Shown here in pieces: positions 9,157 to 17,379 of a DNA stretch of 64,000 nt. Source of the DNA: JACVRW01 sp034664125. GTDB taxonomy: Bacteria; Actinomycetota; Thermoleophilia; Solirubrobacterales; Thermoleophilaceae. The position numbers and the translations under genes were made by a program. The stretch's first letter is position 1. The number at the start of each line of letters is the position of its first letter. The notes beneath the pieces were generated by a model. The model searched no databases. It saw only the letters and a program-made list of their open reading frames with translations, and was not told the origin of the DNA. The stretch lies in NCBI GenBank assembly GCA_034664125.1, contig JAXDIG010000049.1, forward strand, positions 1 to 64,000, given 5' to 3'.

Positions 9157-9165
9157 CCTCCGCCG

Positions 9166-9531
9166 TTGAAGCCCTCGGTCCTGCTCCTCACGCTCGCACT
9201 CGCGCCGATCGCCCTGCCGGCGTGCGGCCTGGGCTCCGACGACGCGAGCGGGAGCGACGACCTGGACGACCGCGCGGCCACGATGGTGTGTCTCCAGGAC
9301 GCCGGAGTGAACGCGCATCTCGAGGGCCCCGAGGGCAAGCAGCAGATCGTCGTCGGCGACGGCGCGAACGCCCCGCACATCAAGTTCTCCCTGACCGCGG
9401 GCCAGGCCGAGGCCGACCAGTTCCAGGGCAGGGGCGAGGGAGCGGAGCAGATCGGCGGAGCGCTCCTCTACGTCGGCGACGGCAGCGACGACCAGCTCAA
9501 GCCGGTCGAGAAGTGCCTGGCGGACCTGTAG
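9166..9531 (+). CDS. Small secreted lipoprotein of unknown function
   Basis: A 121-residue protein. The N-terminus has a lysine, a hydrophobic core and the lipobox LPAC with Cys20, so the mature protein should be lipid-anchored on the outer face of the membrane. The mature part is short, acidic and Gly/Asp-rich (SDDASGSDDLDD), and has two further cysteines (in TMVCLQDAG and VEKCLADL) that could form a disulfide. I recognise no family. The start is TTG at 9166; no earlier start gives a signal peptide. It sits 25 nt after the GH2 gene on the same strand, and a GC-rich hairpin (9568-9586) follows before the next gene. Confidence 0.7.
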   Translation: MKPSVLLLTLALAPIALPACGLGSDDASGSDDLDDRAATMVCLQDAGVNAHLEGPEGKQQIVVGDGANAPHIKFSLTAGQAEADQFQGRGEGAEQIGGALLYVGDGSDDQLKPVEKCLADL

Positions 9532-9567
9532 CCCCGCCTCCCGCCGAAGGGTAGGATCGACGCCACT

Positions 9568-9586
9568 GGCGGCCGCCCCGGCCGCC
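9568..9586 (+). terminator. GC-rich hairpin after the lipoprotein gene
   Basis: Arms GGCGGCC (9568-9574) and GGCCGCC (9580-9586) pair perfectly around a 5-nt loop, 37 nt past the stop codon. There is no T-tract, so it would be a weak or Rho-assisted terminator. It may instead be part of the leader of the next gene. Confidence 0.35.
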
Positions 9587-9591
9587 GGGCC

Positions 9592-9600
9592 GAGGGAGGA
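9592..9600 (+). promoter_or_regulatory. Strong Shine-Dalgarno sequence of the esterase gene
   Basis: GAGGGAGGA sits 6 nt before the GTG at 9607. This spacing decides for that start over the ATG at 9616. Confidence 0.7.
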
Positions 9601-9606
9601 CTCTGA

Positions 9607-10626
9607 GTGAACGGTATGCGCAAGGCACTGGCGGCGCTGGTTGTCGTAGCGGTCGGGCTGACCACGGGATGCACCCTTCCGCGACCTCCTGGTGCCGAGC
9701 CGCTGCGCTACCGCGACCAGGTGTTCAACACCGTCACGGTCACGAGCAACATCCAGTACGGCACCGCCCCTGACGCCAACAACCAGCCCGTCGCGCTCCG
9801 GCTAGACCTCTACCGGCCGCCGGCGAGCGACACCCGGACGAGCCGGCCCGCGCTCGTGTGGGTCCATGGCGGCGGCTTCAGCGGCGGTGACAAGACCAAC
9901 GTAGTGCCGGTGGACGTGGCCAACACCTTCGCCAAGCTCGGCTACGTCGTCGTGTCGATCAACTATCGCCTGCTGGCTCCGAGCAACTGCGCCAGCAACC
10001 CCAGCCAATCCGCCTGCACGTTGGCAGCCCTCGAGGCCCAGCACGACGCGCAGGCCGCCGTGCGGTGGCTGCGCGCCAACGCCTCCACCTACGGAATCGA
10101 CTCGAGCCGGATCGGCATCGGCGGCGAGTCGGCGGGCGGGATCACCGCCACGCTCGTGGGGCTGCACTCCGAGGACGTCGGCACCAGCGGCAACCCGGGC
10201 TTCCCGTCGACGGTCAGCGGGTTCGTGTCCGTTTCGGGCGGGCTGCCGGACGGGCTCTTCGCCAGCCCGGGCGACGCCTTCGGCCTGTTCTTCCACGGCA
10301 CCGCGGACACCGTGGTTTCGTCGAACTGGTCAAACGCCACGGTCATGAAGATGCTCCAGGCCGGCGTGCCGGCGTGGCTCGAGCCCCAGCAGGGCGCCGG
10401 CCACGTGCCGTGGGGCGAGTACCGGACGCTGTACCTGCAGCAGTCGAACTACTTCCTCTACCTGGCGCTCGACCTGGCGCACGCGGCCGGCCAGCCGGCC
10501 TCCGCGGCCCGGGCGTCGGAACGGCAGCTGGAGCGACTAGCCACGAGCCAGGCTGCGAAGCAGCTGCTGACGCAGCATCCGAAGCTCAAGGCGGTGCAGA
10601 AGCGGGCGCGGCAGCTCGCGCGGTGA
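9607..10626 (+). CDS. Alpha/beta-hydrolase (carboxylesterase/lipase), lipoprotein
   Basis: A 339-residue hydrolase of the BD-FAE / hormone-sensitive-lipase-like type. The N-terminus is a signal sequence with a lipobox-like TTGC (Cys22), suggesting membrane anchoring outside the cell. HGGG at 87-90 forms the oxyanion hole. The nucleophile is S175 in GIGGESAGG. The acid is probably D234 in FHGTADTVV and the base H266 in GAGHVPWG. Two cysteine-containing stretches (NCASNPSQSAC) could make a disulfide in a lid loop. The C-terminal 50 residues are basic and helical. It is probably cotranscribed with the preceding genes, though a hairpin separates it from the lipoprotein gene. It may de-esterify an acylated surface glycan; substrate unknown. 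Confidence 0.85.
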   Translation: MNGMRKALAALVVVAVGLTTGCTLPRPPGAEPLRYRDQVFNTVTVTSNIQYGTAPDANNQPVALRLDLYRPPASDTRTSRPALVWVHGGGFSGGDKTNVVPVDVANTFAKLGYVVVSINYRLLAPSNCASNPSQSACTLAALEAQHDAQAAVRWLRANASTYGIDSSRIGIGGESAGGITATLVGLHSEDVGTSGNPGFPSTVSGFVSVSGGLPDGLFASPGDAFGLFFHGTADTVVSSNWSNATVMKMLQAGVPAWLEPQQGAGHVPWGEYRTLYLQQSNYFLYLALDLAHAAGQPASAARASERQLERLATSQAAKQLLTQHPKLKAVQKRARQLAR

Positions 10627-10655
10627 GTCGGCGGCCCCGCAGCGCTTCACGGCGC

Positions 10656-10789
10656 GGGCGTAAACGGCCGCGGTAAAAGGGGGGGCTTGACGAGAAATCA
10701 GTACATACGAGGCAAACCTCGTCAAACCCCCCGGCGAAGCGCCGCCGGCGCCCGCAGATTCAATCCCTTTACCGCTGCTGTTTACGCCC
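10656..10789. repeat. Imperfect ~25-bp inverted repeat enclosing palindromic element B
   Basis: The left arm begins GGGCGTAAAC and ends GGTAAAAGGG (10656-10681); the right arm, read in reverse, begins GGGCGTAAAC and ends GGTAAAGGG. About 23 of 25 positions pair. The arms flank an 83-bp centre containing the 49-nt element at 10682. The unit is about 134 bp, the size of a small MITE-like element, and occupies the whole gap between the 3' ends of two convergent genes. I see no flanking target duplication. Confidence 0.5.
10682..10730. repeat. 49-nt palindromic element, copy B (convergent intergenic)
   Basis: Arms GGGGCTTGACGAG (10682-10694) and CTCGTCAAACCCC (10718-10730) pair at 12 of 13 positions around a 23-nt spacer, and the G/C runs extend the stem to 15 bp. 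Aligned with the reverse complement of copy C, the central 47 nt need no gaps and share GTACATA in the spacer. Because it lies between convergent 3' ends it could also act as a bidirectional terminator. Confidence 0.7.
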
Positions 10790-10799
10790 CGGGCCGCCC

Positions 10800-12902
10800 C
10801 TACGGCACCAGGTACACGCGCACGTCGTTGCGCCCGCTGCTGAACGACTCCGGCGGCACGATCACCGAAACCAGCTCGCCCGCGTCGCCGGTCGCGAGCT
10901 TGAACGTCTGCCCCACGCCCACGATCGTGCCGTTCACCGCCACGGCGACGTCGCGCCCGCCGTCGCCGCCGCCCTGCACGCGGCCGACCACGTGGGCTGG
11001 CACGAACGGCGAGCTGGGGTCGACGTTCTTGTAATCCGGCCCGTAGGCGAAGTCCACGTCCAGCGGCTGCAGCCCCGCCTGGTCCGCGCGCTTGCCCAGC
11101 AGCTCCTGATGCGAGCCCACGCGGTAGATGCGCGCCGGGCCGTCACTGCCGGTGCCGAACAGCGCGTGGTTGCGGTCGATGATCAGCTGGCGCTCGCGGA
11201 CGAAGTCGGCGGCCGGGATGTCCAGCTTCTCGAAGCTGCCCCTCAGCAGGATGTGCAGCGCCTCTCGCTTCTGCACCTCGTCGGAGAAGGCCGAGCGGCC
11301 GTCCATCTTGACCCTCGGGTTCAGGTGCAGCAGGTCGAAGATCGTCGGCAGGATGTCGATCGTCGACACCCAAGCGTCGTCGGTCTTAGCGCGCTTCTGG
11401 CCGGGCGCCTTGATCAGCAGCGGCACGGGCGCGATCTCGGCGGCGTTCTTGCGCGTCAGCCGCCGCCGCTCGCGCGCCTGCGGGAACGCCACCCCGTGGT
11501 CGGCGGCCACGACGATCAGCGACTTGTCCCACATGCCCTCGCTCTTCAGGCGCTTCCACAGGTCCCGCAGCTCGTGGTCGGCGAAGCCCGTCTGCAGGAA
11601 GTGGCGCTCGAGGAGCACGTTCAGCTGCGACTGCCACTCGAACGACTGGTTCGACAGGCCCGGGATGGCGTCGTTGGCCTGACGGCGATAGCGGCGCGCG
11701 TCGGGCAGGTACTGCCATGGCACGTGCGGGAGCAGCGTGTGCTTGAAGTTGAGCGAGGGGCGCCGCGTGTTGTGGATCTGCTGGATCCATTCCTCGAAGC
11801 GCGCCTCGCGGCCGCCGTTGAGGTTCGCGCGCGTGCTGCGCTCCGCGCCGGTGCTGCCCAGGTCCGGCTTGTCCTCGGAGGCGCCGCCGAAGTTCCCCCA
11901 GTTCTCGGACACGGACGCGAGGTCGGCCTCCATCTTCGGCGGCGACACCACGTGCAGCCACACCAGCCCCAGGTCCTCGCTCATCGACTTCAGCCGGTTG
12001 CCGTATGACTCGTCGAGCCGCTGGTCCTGGCACAGGTCCCGCGAGCAGACCGTGGTGGCCTCCTCGGACACGTTCAGCCGGTGCGTCTTCGCGAACAGCG
12101 AGAAGATGCTGTTCGGGTGGTCGGAGGACGTGGGCAGCTTGTCCTTCGCCGGGAGGTTGCCGTCCATGATCGCCGGCTGCGCCCGCTCGGTCGAGTCGTA
12201 GACGGTGTAGGCGTTCCGAAACCAGGTGGCGTTGCGGGCCAGCTCCCCGAAACCGGGGAAGCGCTTCGTGTCCAGGCGGTCGTTGTCGCCGATCAGCGTG
12301 TTCGACGGCAGCTCGTCGAGCAGGACGACGACGATCGGCGCCTGGCTCACTCCGCCGATGGTGCGTGCGTGCGCCTCGTCCGGGAACGCCACCTTCGAGA
12401 TCGGATCCGTGAACAGGAACAGCGCCAGGAACACGATCGGCGCCGGCGACAGCACCCGCAGGAAGGAGCGCACCGGCTCAGTTCGCGCGTAGAGCGCCGC
12501 CACGCCCGCGCCGATGGCGATCGAGAGGACGATCAGCACGGTGTCGGACGCCTCGATCGACTTCTTGAGCGCCTGGACGGCGATCAGGGCGACCAGCCCC
12601 ACGATCAGGATCAGGTGGCCGGCCTGGCGGGGGCGCGGTCCCGCGAGTCCCGCGAGCGCCTCGATCGCCACCCCCAGCGCGGGCGGCACCACCACCAGCA
12701 GCACCGAGAAGCTGATCACGTCGAACCCGGAAGAACCGCGTGCGGCGAAGAACTCGGGGTTGTCCTTGAGCAGGTCGAACAGCGGCTGGGCCACCGCGAA
12801 CGTCCACAGGACCGCGAGCCCGAGGTAGGCCCAGAGCAGCTCCCGCGCAGCCGGCAGCCGCCCGGCCGGCTCGCTCCCGGCCTCCGCTTCGGCCGTGCTC
12901 AT
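10800..12902 (-). CDS. Membrane-anchored sulfatase/phosphoglycerol-transferase-like protein
   Basis: A 700-residue protein with about five N-terminal membrane helices (residues 25-190), then an extracytoplasmic alkaline-phosphatase-fold domain. The pattern resembles LTA synthase: the metal/active-site entry VVVLLDELPSNTL, later HVPWQYLP and VVAADHGVAF, a metal-binding DHG, and ISTIDILPTIFDLL-type sequence (VSTIDILPTIFDLL). The nucleophile Thr of LTA synthase is not obvious; Ser or Thr in DELPSNT is the candidate. It probably transfers or removes a charged group on a surface polymer. The ATG at 12902 overlaps the stop of the upstream methyltransferase by 4 nt, so they are coupled. The 3' end faces the esterase gene across the repeat-filled gap. 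Confidence 0.82.
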   Translation of the reverse strand: MSTAEAEAGSEPAGRLPAARELLWAYLGLAVLWTFAVAQPLFDLLKDNPEFFAARGSSGFDVISFSVLLVVVPPALGVAIEALAGLAGPRPRQAGHLILIVGLVALIAVQALKKSIEASDTVLIVLSIAIGAGVAALYARTEPVRSFLRVLSPAPIVFLALFLFTDPISKVAFPDEAHARTIGGVSQAPIVVVLLDELPSNTLIGDNDRLDTKRFPGFGELARNATWFRNAYTVYDSTERAQPAIMDGNLPAKDKLPTSSDHPNSIFSLFAKTHRLNVSEEATTVCSRDLCQDQRLDESYGNRLKSMSEDLGLVWLHVVSPPKMEADLASVSENWGNFGGASEDKPDLGSTGAERSTRANLNGGREARFEEWIQQIHNTRRPSLNFKHTLLPHVPWQYLPDARRYRRQANDAIPGLSNQSFEWQSQLNVLLERHFLQTGFADHELRDLWKRLKSEGMWDKSLIVVAADHGVAFPQARERRRLTRKNAAEIAPVPLLIKAPGQKRAKTDDAWVSTIDILPTIFDLLHLNPRVKMDGRSAFSDEVQKREALHILLRGSFEKLDIPAADFVRERQLIIDRNHALFGTGSDGPARIYRVGSHQELLGKRADQAGLQPLDVDFAYGPDYKNVDPSSPFVPAHVVGRVQGGGDGGRDVAVAVNGTIVGVGQTFKLATGDAGELVSVIVPPESFSSGRNDVRVYLVP

Positions 12903-14344
12903 CCCCGCTTCGGGCGGGCGAAGTACAGCACCCGCGTGCCCGACTCCAGGCGTTCGGACCGCTCGACCTCGAAGGCCTCTCCCAGCGCACGCTCGAAGTA
13001 GCCGAGCTCGTAGTCGGGGTGCAGGCCGTCGCGCTTGGGCGCCAACAGCTTCTTCACCATCGGGTCCTCGCGCGTGGGGAACTCGATCACGAGCGCCGAC
13101 CCGAGCGAGGCGAGCCAGTCGATGAACTCCTTGACCGGGACGTTCGCGCCGATCGCGACGTGGTGCACGAGCGCCAGGGCCAGCACCAGGTCGGGCTTGC
13201 CGCGGTCGGGCAGCGCCTTGCGCTCGAGCCCGCGCCAGCCCAGGCCCGGCGACGGATCGGCCAGGTTCATGGTGAGCGTGAGGATCTGCTCGTTGCCCTC
13301 CTGCTTGAGGTCGCGGTAGAGCAGCTCGACCGGGCCCTGGTCGGCGTCCACGGCCACGACCGTCTTCGCGCCCTCGGCCGCGATGCGCGAGTAGCGGCCG
13401 TTGTTCGCGCCGATGTCCCAGACGAGGTCCCACGGCTGGGCGGTGGCCACCCTGCGAACGAACTCGTCCTTGCGGCGGGCGTCGTCGTCCGTGTAGCTGT
13501 TGCGCTCGCCGTAGGCGGTCCACACGCCCTGGGGCGGCTCCCAGGACAGGCGCTCGACCAGCTTGCGCATCTTGCGCACGTTGGCCACGAACAGCTCCTT
13601 CTTGAAGACCTGCTTGACCTCACGCTTGACCTGGTCGGGCCGGTCCGCGTAGCGGGCCTCGAGCCGCGCGTGCAGGAACACGTTGGTGAACACGCCCCTG
13701 TGGAAGCGATCGCGAAACGAGAGCAGGTTGCGCATCTGCGAAGGCGTGATGCCGTCGATCGAGCCGCGCAGCCACGGGTGGAAGGGAACGTCCTTCACCG
13801 CCTGGAGCAGGAGCGGGTACAGGTAGAGCATGCAGAACTGGCGGTAGCCGACCCACGGCTCGCCGTCGCGGATCCGCTCGAACGACCCGACGTCGACGAA
13901 CACCGGGCGGGCGCCCTTGAACTGGACGTTGTACGGCGTGGAGTCCTTCAGGACCAGGTCGTGCTCGAGCGAGGCGAGCAGCAGGTCGAGCTGCACGAGC
14001 GCCGCGTCCTTGAGCATCGAGAAGGTCCACTCGTACGGGTACGACACGAACGGGATGCGCTCGTGGCGGAGCACCCCGGCCGGCTCGTGCACGAGCAGCC
14101 CCTCGCGCGCGGCGCGCACGCCGGCGGCGCCATCGGCGACCAGCTCGGTGCGCACGACGCGCTCGTCTTCGAGCAGGCCGGTGCCGCCGAGCGCCTCGAA
14201 GTCGCTCAGCCCGTCCGGCGAGAGCGCGCGGTAGACCTCGTCGCCCTCGTAGAAGACGCGGCTCTCGGGGTCGCGGAACGAGCCCGGCTCGAGGCCGGCC
14301 GGCTCCGTGCTTGCGTCAGCGGGCGGGGTCACGGCGCGGGGCAT
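12899..14344 (-). CDS. Class I SAM-dependent methyltransferase with N-terminal extension
   Basis: A 481-residue protein. The C-terminal part, from about residue 300, is a class I methyltransferase: motif I VWDIGANNGRYSRIA, the acidic residue after strand 2 (VVAVDADQGPVELL), then LALALVHHVAI. The N-terminal 290 residues have the conserved pattern ...RVFYEGDEVYRAL, SYPYEWTFSMLKDAAL, LKDSTPYNVQF and FVDVGSF. This is a known nodulation/capsule-associated methyltransferase architecture whose substrate is not known to me. The gene is followed by the sulfatase-like gene (4-nt overlap) and preceded by a 60-residue membrane protein gene. I recall this trio in other actinobacteria, but cannot check it here. 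Confidence 0.83.
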   Translation of the reverse strand: MPRAVTPPADASTEPAGLEPGSFRDPESRVFYEGDEVYRALSPDGLSDFEALGGTGLLEDERVVRTELVADGAAGVRAAREGLLVHEPAGVLRHERIPFVSYPYEWTFSMLKDAALVQLDLLLASLEHDLVLKDSTPYNVQFKGARPVFVDVGSFERIRDGEPWVGYRQFCMLYLYPLLLQAVKDVPFHPWLRGSIDGITPSQMRNLLSFRDRFHRGVFTNVFLHARLEARYADRPDQVKREVKQVFKKELFVANVRKMRKLVERLSWEPPQGVWTAYGERNSYTDDDARRKDEFVRRVATAQPWDLVWDIGANNGRYSRIAAEGAKTVVAVDADQGPVELLYRDLKQEGNEQILTLTMNLADPSPGLGWRGLERKALPDRGKPDLVLALALVHHVAIGANVPVKEFIDWLASLGSALVIEFPTREDPMVKKLLAPKRDGLHPDYELGYFERALGEAFEVERSERLESGTRVLYFARPKRG

Positions 14345-14398
14345 AGTAGAGGGTCCGCCGCGCCACGCGGGGCCGGGAGGGTGCTCCCCGGCGGAGAG

Positions 14399-14581
14399 CT
14401 ACTCGCCTGCGGCCGGCTCGGCCTTGGTGGCCTCCGGCTCGTCCTTGCGGATGCGCAGGAACCGCAGCACGCGGTTCCAGTACAGCTTGGCGGTCACGGC
14501 GACCGCTGCGACGCCACCCGCGAGGATCTGCAGGATCATGCTCCCGCTGCCGGGATCCAGGTAAGCGAGCAGGGTGGTCAT
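14399..14581 (-). CDS. Small YLDPGSGS membrane protein
   Basis: A 60-residue protein starting MTTLLAYLDPGSGSM, followed by one transmembrane helix (ILQILAGGVAAVAVTAKLY), a WNRVLRFLRIRK basic stretch and an acidic Glu/Ala tail. Very short proteins with YLDPGSGS followed by one helix recur next to sulfatase and methyltransferase genes of surface-glycan loci, so I regard it as a real gene despite its size. Function is unknown; the DPGSGS turn before the helix suggests it caps or docks a larger membrane enzyme. It lies 54 nt upstream of the methyltransferase gene on the same strand. Confidence 0.75.
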   Translation of the reverse strand: MTTLLAYLDPGSGSMILQILAGGVAAVAVTAKLYWNRVLRFLRIRKDEPEATKAEPAAGE

Positions 14582-14662
14582 CGTGTTCGGGACTCCATAC
14601 AGCCGGGGTCGAGAGAGGTCGGAGGCTAGCAGAGGTGTTGCCAGCCCGTGAACGGTTCGTAG

Positions 14663-16165
14663 TCACCTCGTTACTACCCGGGGCCCCGGAATCCTCCCAC
14701 GACTCACGCGAGTGTGAATTCCCTGCAAAGGTCCTGTAAACGGCGAACGGATCGTGTTCCATTCGCGCTCCGCCAGCGGGAAGCTGATCTGCTCTCGCCG
14801 GTAGACCCGGATACTGCCCACGCGGGCCAGCGTCTGGCGGAACTTCGCACGCCCGCGCATGTAGACGCCGCCGGCGATCGGCACGCGTGAGGAGCGGAAG
14901 ACCACCCGGTGGGCGGTGAGGCTCTCGACGAGCTCCATGGGGACCCCGAGCTCCCAGGCGAGGCGCGTCTGAAGGGCACGATTCGAGGTGGCAGAGCCGA
15001 ACGCCCTAACGGCGCGCGCACCACCCGCCTCCCGCACGGCTTGCGCGACGTCCCGGTGCAACTGCATGCGCGCGCCCACCTCCCGGGCCTCGCCCTCGAG
15101 GCGCGTCACGCGCGCGGCGAGGAAGCCCTGGCCGGCGATCGCCAGAACGGCCAGGGCAGCGGTCGCCCCGGCCAGGCGCCAGGGACCGGTCCGCGCCGGG
15201 GCCAGCGCCGGCAGCACCTCCGCCAGGCGGGCCGCGCCGACCCCGGCCAGGACCGAGCCCACCGCCAGCGCCGGCAGCACGTAGCGCGGGTTGCCGCTGA
15301 AGCCCGCCTGCGTCATGCCGGCGAACAGCACCACTTCGGCGAGCGCGGCCGCCGCGAGCCCGAGCACCGCGCGCTGCCGCCGCGCGAAGGCCACGGCGAC
15401 CGCGACGAGGGCGAGCAGCTCCAGCGGCAGCCCCGCGTGGTTGTGCACCCGCTCGAGTGCTCGCAGCCAGGGCCGCTCGGCCAGCGACAGGCTCCAGGCC
15501 GGCTGGCTGCGCGCCTGCGCGCCGCCGTCCAGCGGACTGCCCGAGCCGATCCACTCCGGGCCGATCCAGGCCAGCGGCAGCAGCAGGAGCGCGCCGGCCA
15601 CCAGCGGGCGCAGGCGCGGCTCGGCGCGCCACGCCCAGAGTCCGTAGAGGCCCAGGAAGCCGAACAGCTCGGGCCGCAGCAGGCACGCCAGCGTGCCCAG
15701 CACCACCGTGTGACCGGTGCGGCCGTCGAGGTGGCGCTCGATCGCCCACAGCATCAGGGCGACCGCGATCGGCGCCTCGCTGCCGTGCGCGGAGAACTGG
15801 AACCAGTCGGGCGTGAGGAACAGCGCGACGGCCGCCACCGCCCCGCCCAGGAGGCCCGCCGGCCCACCGCCCGCGAGCCGCCGCGCCAGGCGGAACGCGA
15901 GCGCGAGCGCCAGCAGCGCGCCCGCGCGGGCGACCACCATCCAGAGTTCCGGCGGCAGCCCCCGGTCGACCTCGCCCAGCGGCGCGAACAGCGTGGTCAA
16001 CGCCACCGGCAGTGGCTTCCACGACGGACCGCCGTTGGTGTCGAGGTGGAGGTGCGCGAGCTCGCGGCCCCAGATCAGCCACGCGAGCGGGTCGTAGCTC
16101 GGCTCGGACGGCAGCACCAGCGACGCTCCGGCCAAGCCCAGGCACGCGGCGATCGGCTTCCACAT
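14663..16165 (-). CDS. Polytopic GT-C-like membrane protein, paralogue 2
   Basis: A 500-residue integral membrane protein with about ten helices and a C-terminal soluble tail. It is homologous along its length to the protein at 4386-5942: after the first helix YDPLAWLIWGRE, then GGPSWKPLPVALTTLF, later ERHLDGR, LLRPELFGFLGLYG and MTQAGFSGNPRY. These loops are where GT-C enzymes bind lipid-phosphate-linked sugars. The ATG at 16165 directly precedes the first helix. The C-terminus (after residue 470) is basic and Arg-rich and does not align with paralogue 1. Likely role: transfer of a sugar to an exported glycan; donor and acceptor unknown. Confidence 0.75.
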   Translation of the reverse strand: MWKPIAACLGLAGASLVLPSEPSYDPLAWLIWGRELAHLHLDTNGGPSWKPLPVALTTLFAPLGEVDRGLPPELWMVVARAGALLALALAFRLARRLAGGGPAGLLGGAVAAVALFLTPDWFQFSAHGSEAPIAVALMLWAIERHLDGRTGHTVVLGTLACLLRPELFGFLGLYGLWAWRAEPRLRPLVAGALLLLPLAWIGPEWIGSGSPLDGGAQARSQPAWSLSLAERPWLRALERVHNHAGLPLELLALVAVAVAFARRQRAVLGLAAAALAEVVLFAGMTQAGFSGNPRYVLPALAVGSVLAGVGAARLAEVLPALAPARTGPWRLAGATAALAVLAIAGQGFLAARVTRLEGEAREVGARMQLHRDVAQAVREAGGARAVRAFGSATSNRALQTRLAWELGVPMELVESLTAHRVVFRSSRVPIAGGVYMRGRAKFRQTLARVGSIRVYRREQISFPLAEREWNTIRSPFTGPLQGIHTRVSRGRIPGPRVVTR

Positions 16166-16283
16166 GGCCCGCCGGCACGCTAGGCGCGCGCCGGCCTCTC
16201 GATGTGAAGCCGGCGTAACGGAGGCGTGAACGCCATATGAAACCGAGCCGCTTACCCGGCCTTTACGCTACGGGGCGAGCCGC

Positions 16284-17342
16284 ATGAAGCTGATCATCCA
16301 GATCCCCTGCTTCAACGAGGAGCAGACCCTCCCCGGCACGCTCGCGGACCTTCCGCGCGAGATCCCAGGGGTCGACGAGGTGGAGTGGCTCGTGATCGAC
16401 GACGGCTCGACCGACCGCACGGTCGAGGTGGCGCGTGCGGGCGGCGTCGACCACGTCGTGCGCCTGACCAACAACCGCGGGCTCGCTGCCGGCTTCCAGG
16501 CGGGGCTCGACGCGTGCCTCAAGCTCGGCGCCGACGTGATCGTCAACACCGACGCGGACAACCAGTACCTCGGTAGCGACATCCCGAAGCTGCTCGCCCC
16601 GATCCTCGACGGGCACGCCGACATGGTGATCGGCGACCGCAAGACCGATCAGATCGAGCACTTCTCGCCGGTGAAGAAGCTGCTCCAGCGGTGGGGCAGC
16701 GCGGTCGTGCGGCGGGCCTCGGACACCGGCGTGCCGGACACCACCTCCGGCTTCCGCGCCTACAACCGCGAGGCGGCGCTGCAGATCCAGGTGGTGTCGA
16801 AGTTCACCTACACCCTGGAGTCGATCATCCAGGCGGGCAAGATGCTGGTGGCGGTCGACCACGTCCCGGTCAGCACGAACCCGAAGACGCGCGAGTCGCG
16901 CCTGTTCCCGTCCACGGCGGCCTACGTGCGGCGCAACGGGGTGTCGATCTTCCGCATCTACGCGCTCTATGAGCCGCTGCGCCTGTTCCTGGCCGCGGCC
17001 GCGGTCGTGGCCCTGATCGGCCTGGTGCCCTGGGCGCGGTTCCTGTGGTTCCTGGTCACCGGCGACGGGGGTGGCCACATCCAGTCGCTGATCCTCGGCT
17101 CGACCTTGTTCATAGTCGCGGTGCAGCTGGCCGCGCTCGGCGTGGTGGGCGACATCCTGGCCGGCTCCCGAGTGCTCCAGCAGCGCATCCTCGAGCGCGT
17201 GCGGCGCGTGGAGCTGCACCTGGGCGTGGAGCCCTCGCACTACGAGCCCGGCGCCCGCGAAACCGGCCAGGAGGCCACCACGGGCGCCCGGGCCGGCCGC
17301 GCGACCGGCAAGACCGAGGACCGAGAGGCCCTGAAGCTGTGA
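16284..17342 (+). CDS. GT2 family glycosyltransferase (polyprenyl-phosphate mannose-synthase-like)
   Basis: A 352-residue enzyme. The N-terminal 220 residues are a GT-A domain: IIQIPCFNEEQTLPGTL, the nucleotide-binding DDGSTDRT, LTNNRGLAAGFQAGLD, the metal-binding DAD in NTDADNQY, and TSGFRAYNRE. Two transmembrane helices follow (about 232-255 and 268-290), then a basic C-terminal tail. This is the DPM1/ArnC-like layout, which makes polyprenyl-phosphate sugars in the cytoplasmic leaflet. Such a product is just what the GT-C proteins nearby would use, so a functional link is likely. The ATG at 16284 follows a weak GGGGCGAG. It starts the plus-strand run to the flippase gene. Confidence 0.88.
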   Translation: MKLIIQIPCFNEEQTLPGTLADLPREIPGVDEVEWLVIDDGSTDRTVEVARAGGVDHVVRLTNNRGLAAGFQAGLDACLKLGADVIVNTDADNQYLGSDIPKLLAPILDGHADMVIGDRKTDQIEHFSPVKKLLQRWGSAVVRRASDTGVPDTTSGFRAYNREAALQIQVVSKFTYTLESIIQAGKMLVAVDHVPVSTNPKTRESRLFPSTAAYVRRNGVSIFRIYALYEPLRLFLAAAAVVALIGLVPWARFLWFLVTGDGGGHIQSLILGSTLFIVAVQLAALGVVGDILAGSRVLQQRILERVRRVELHLGVEPSHYEPGARETGQEATTGARAGRATGKTEDREALKL

Positions 17343-17379
17343 GCGCCACCTTCCTCCCGCTCGCCCGGTCGGCGACGCT

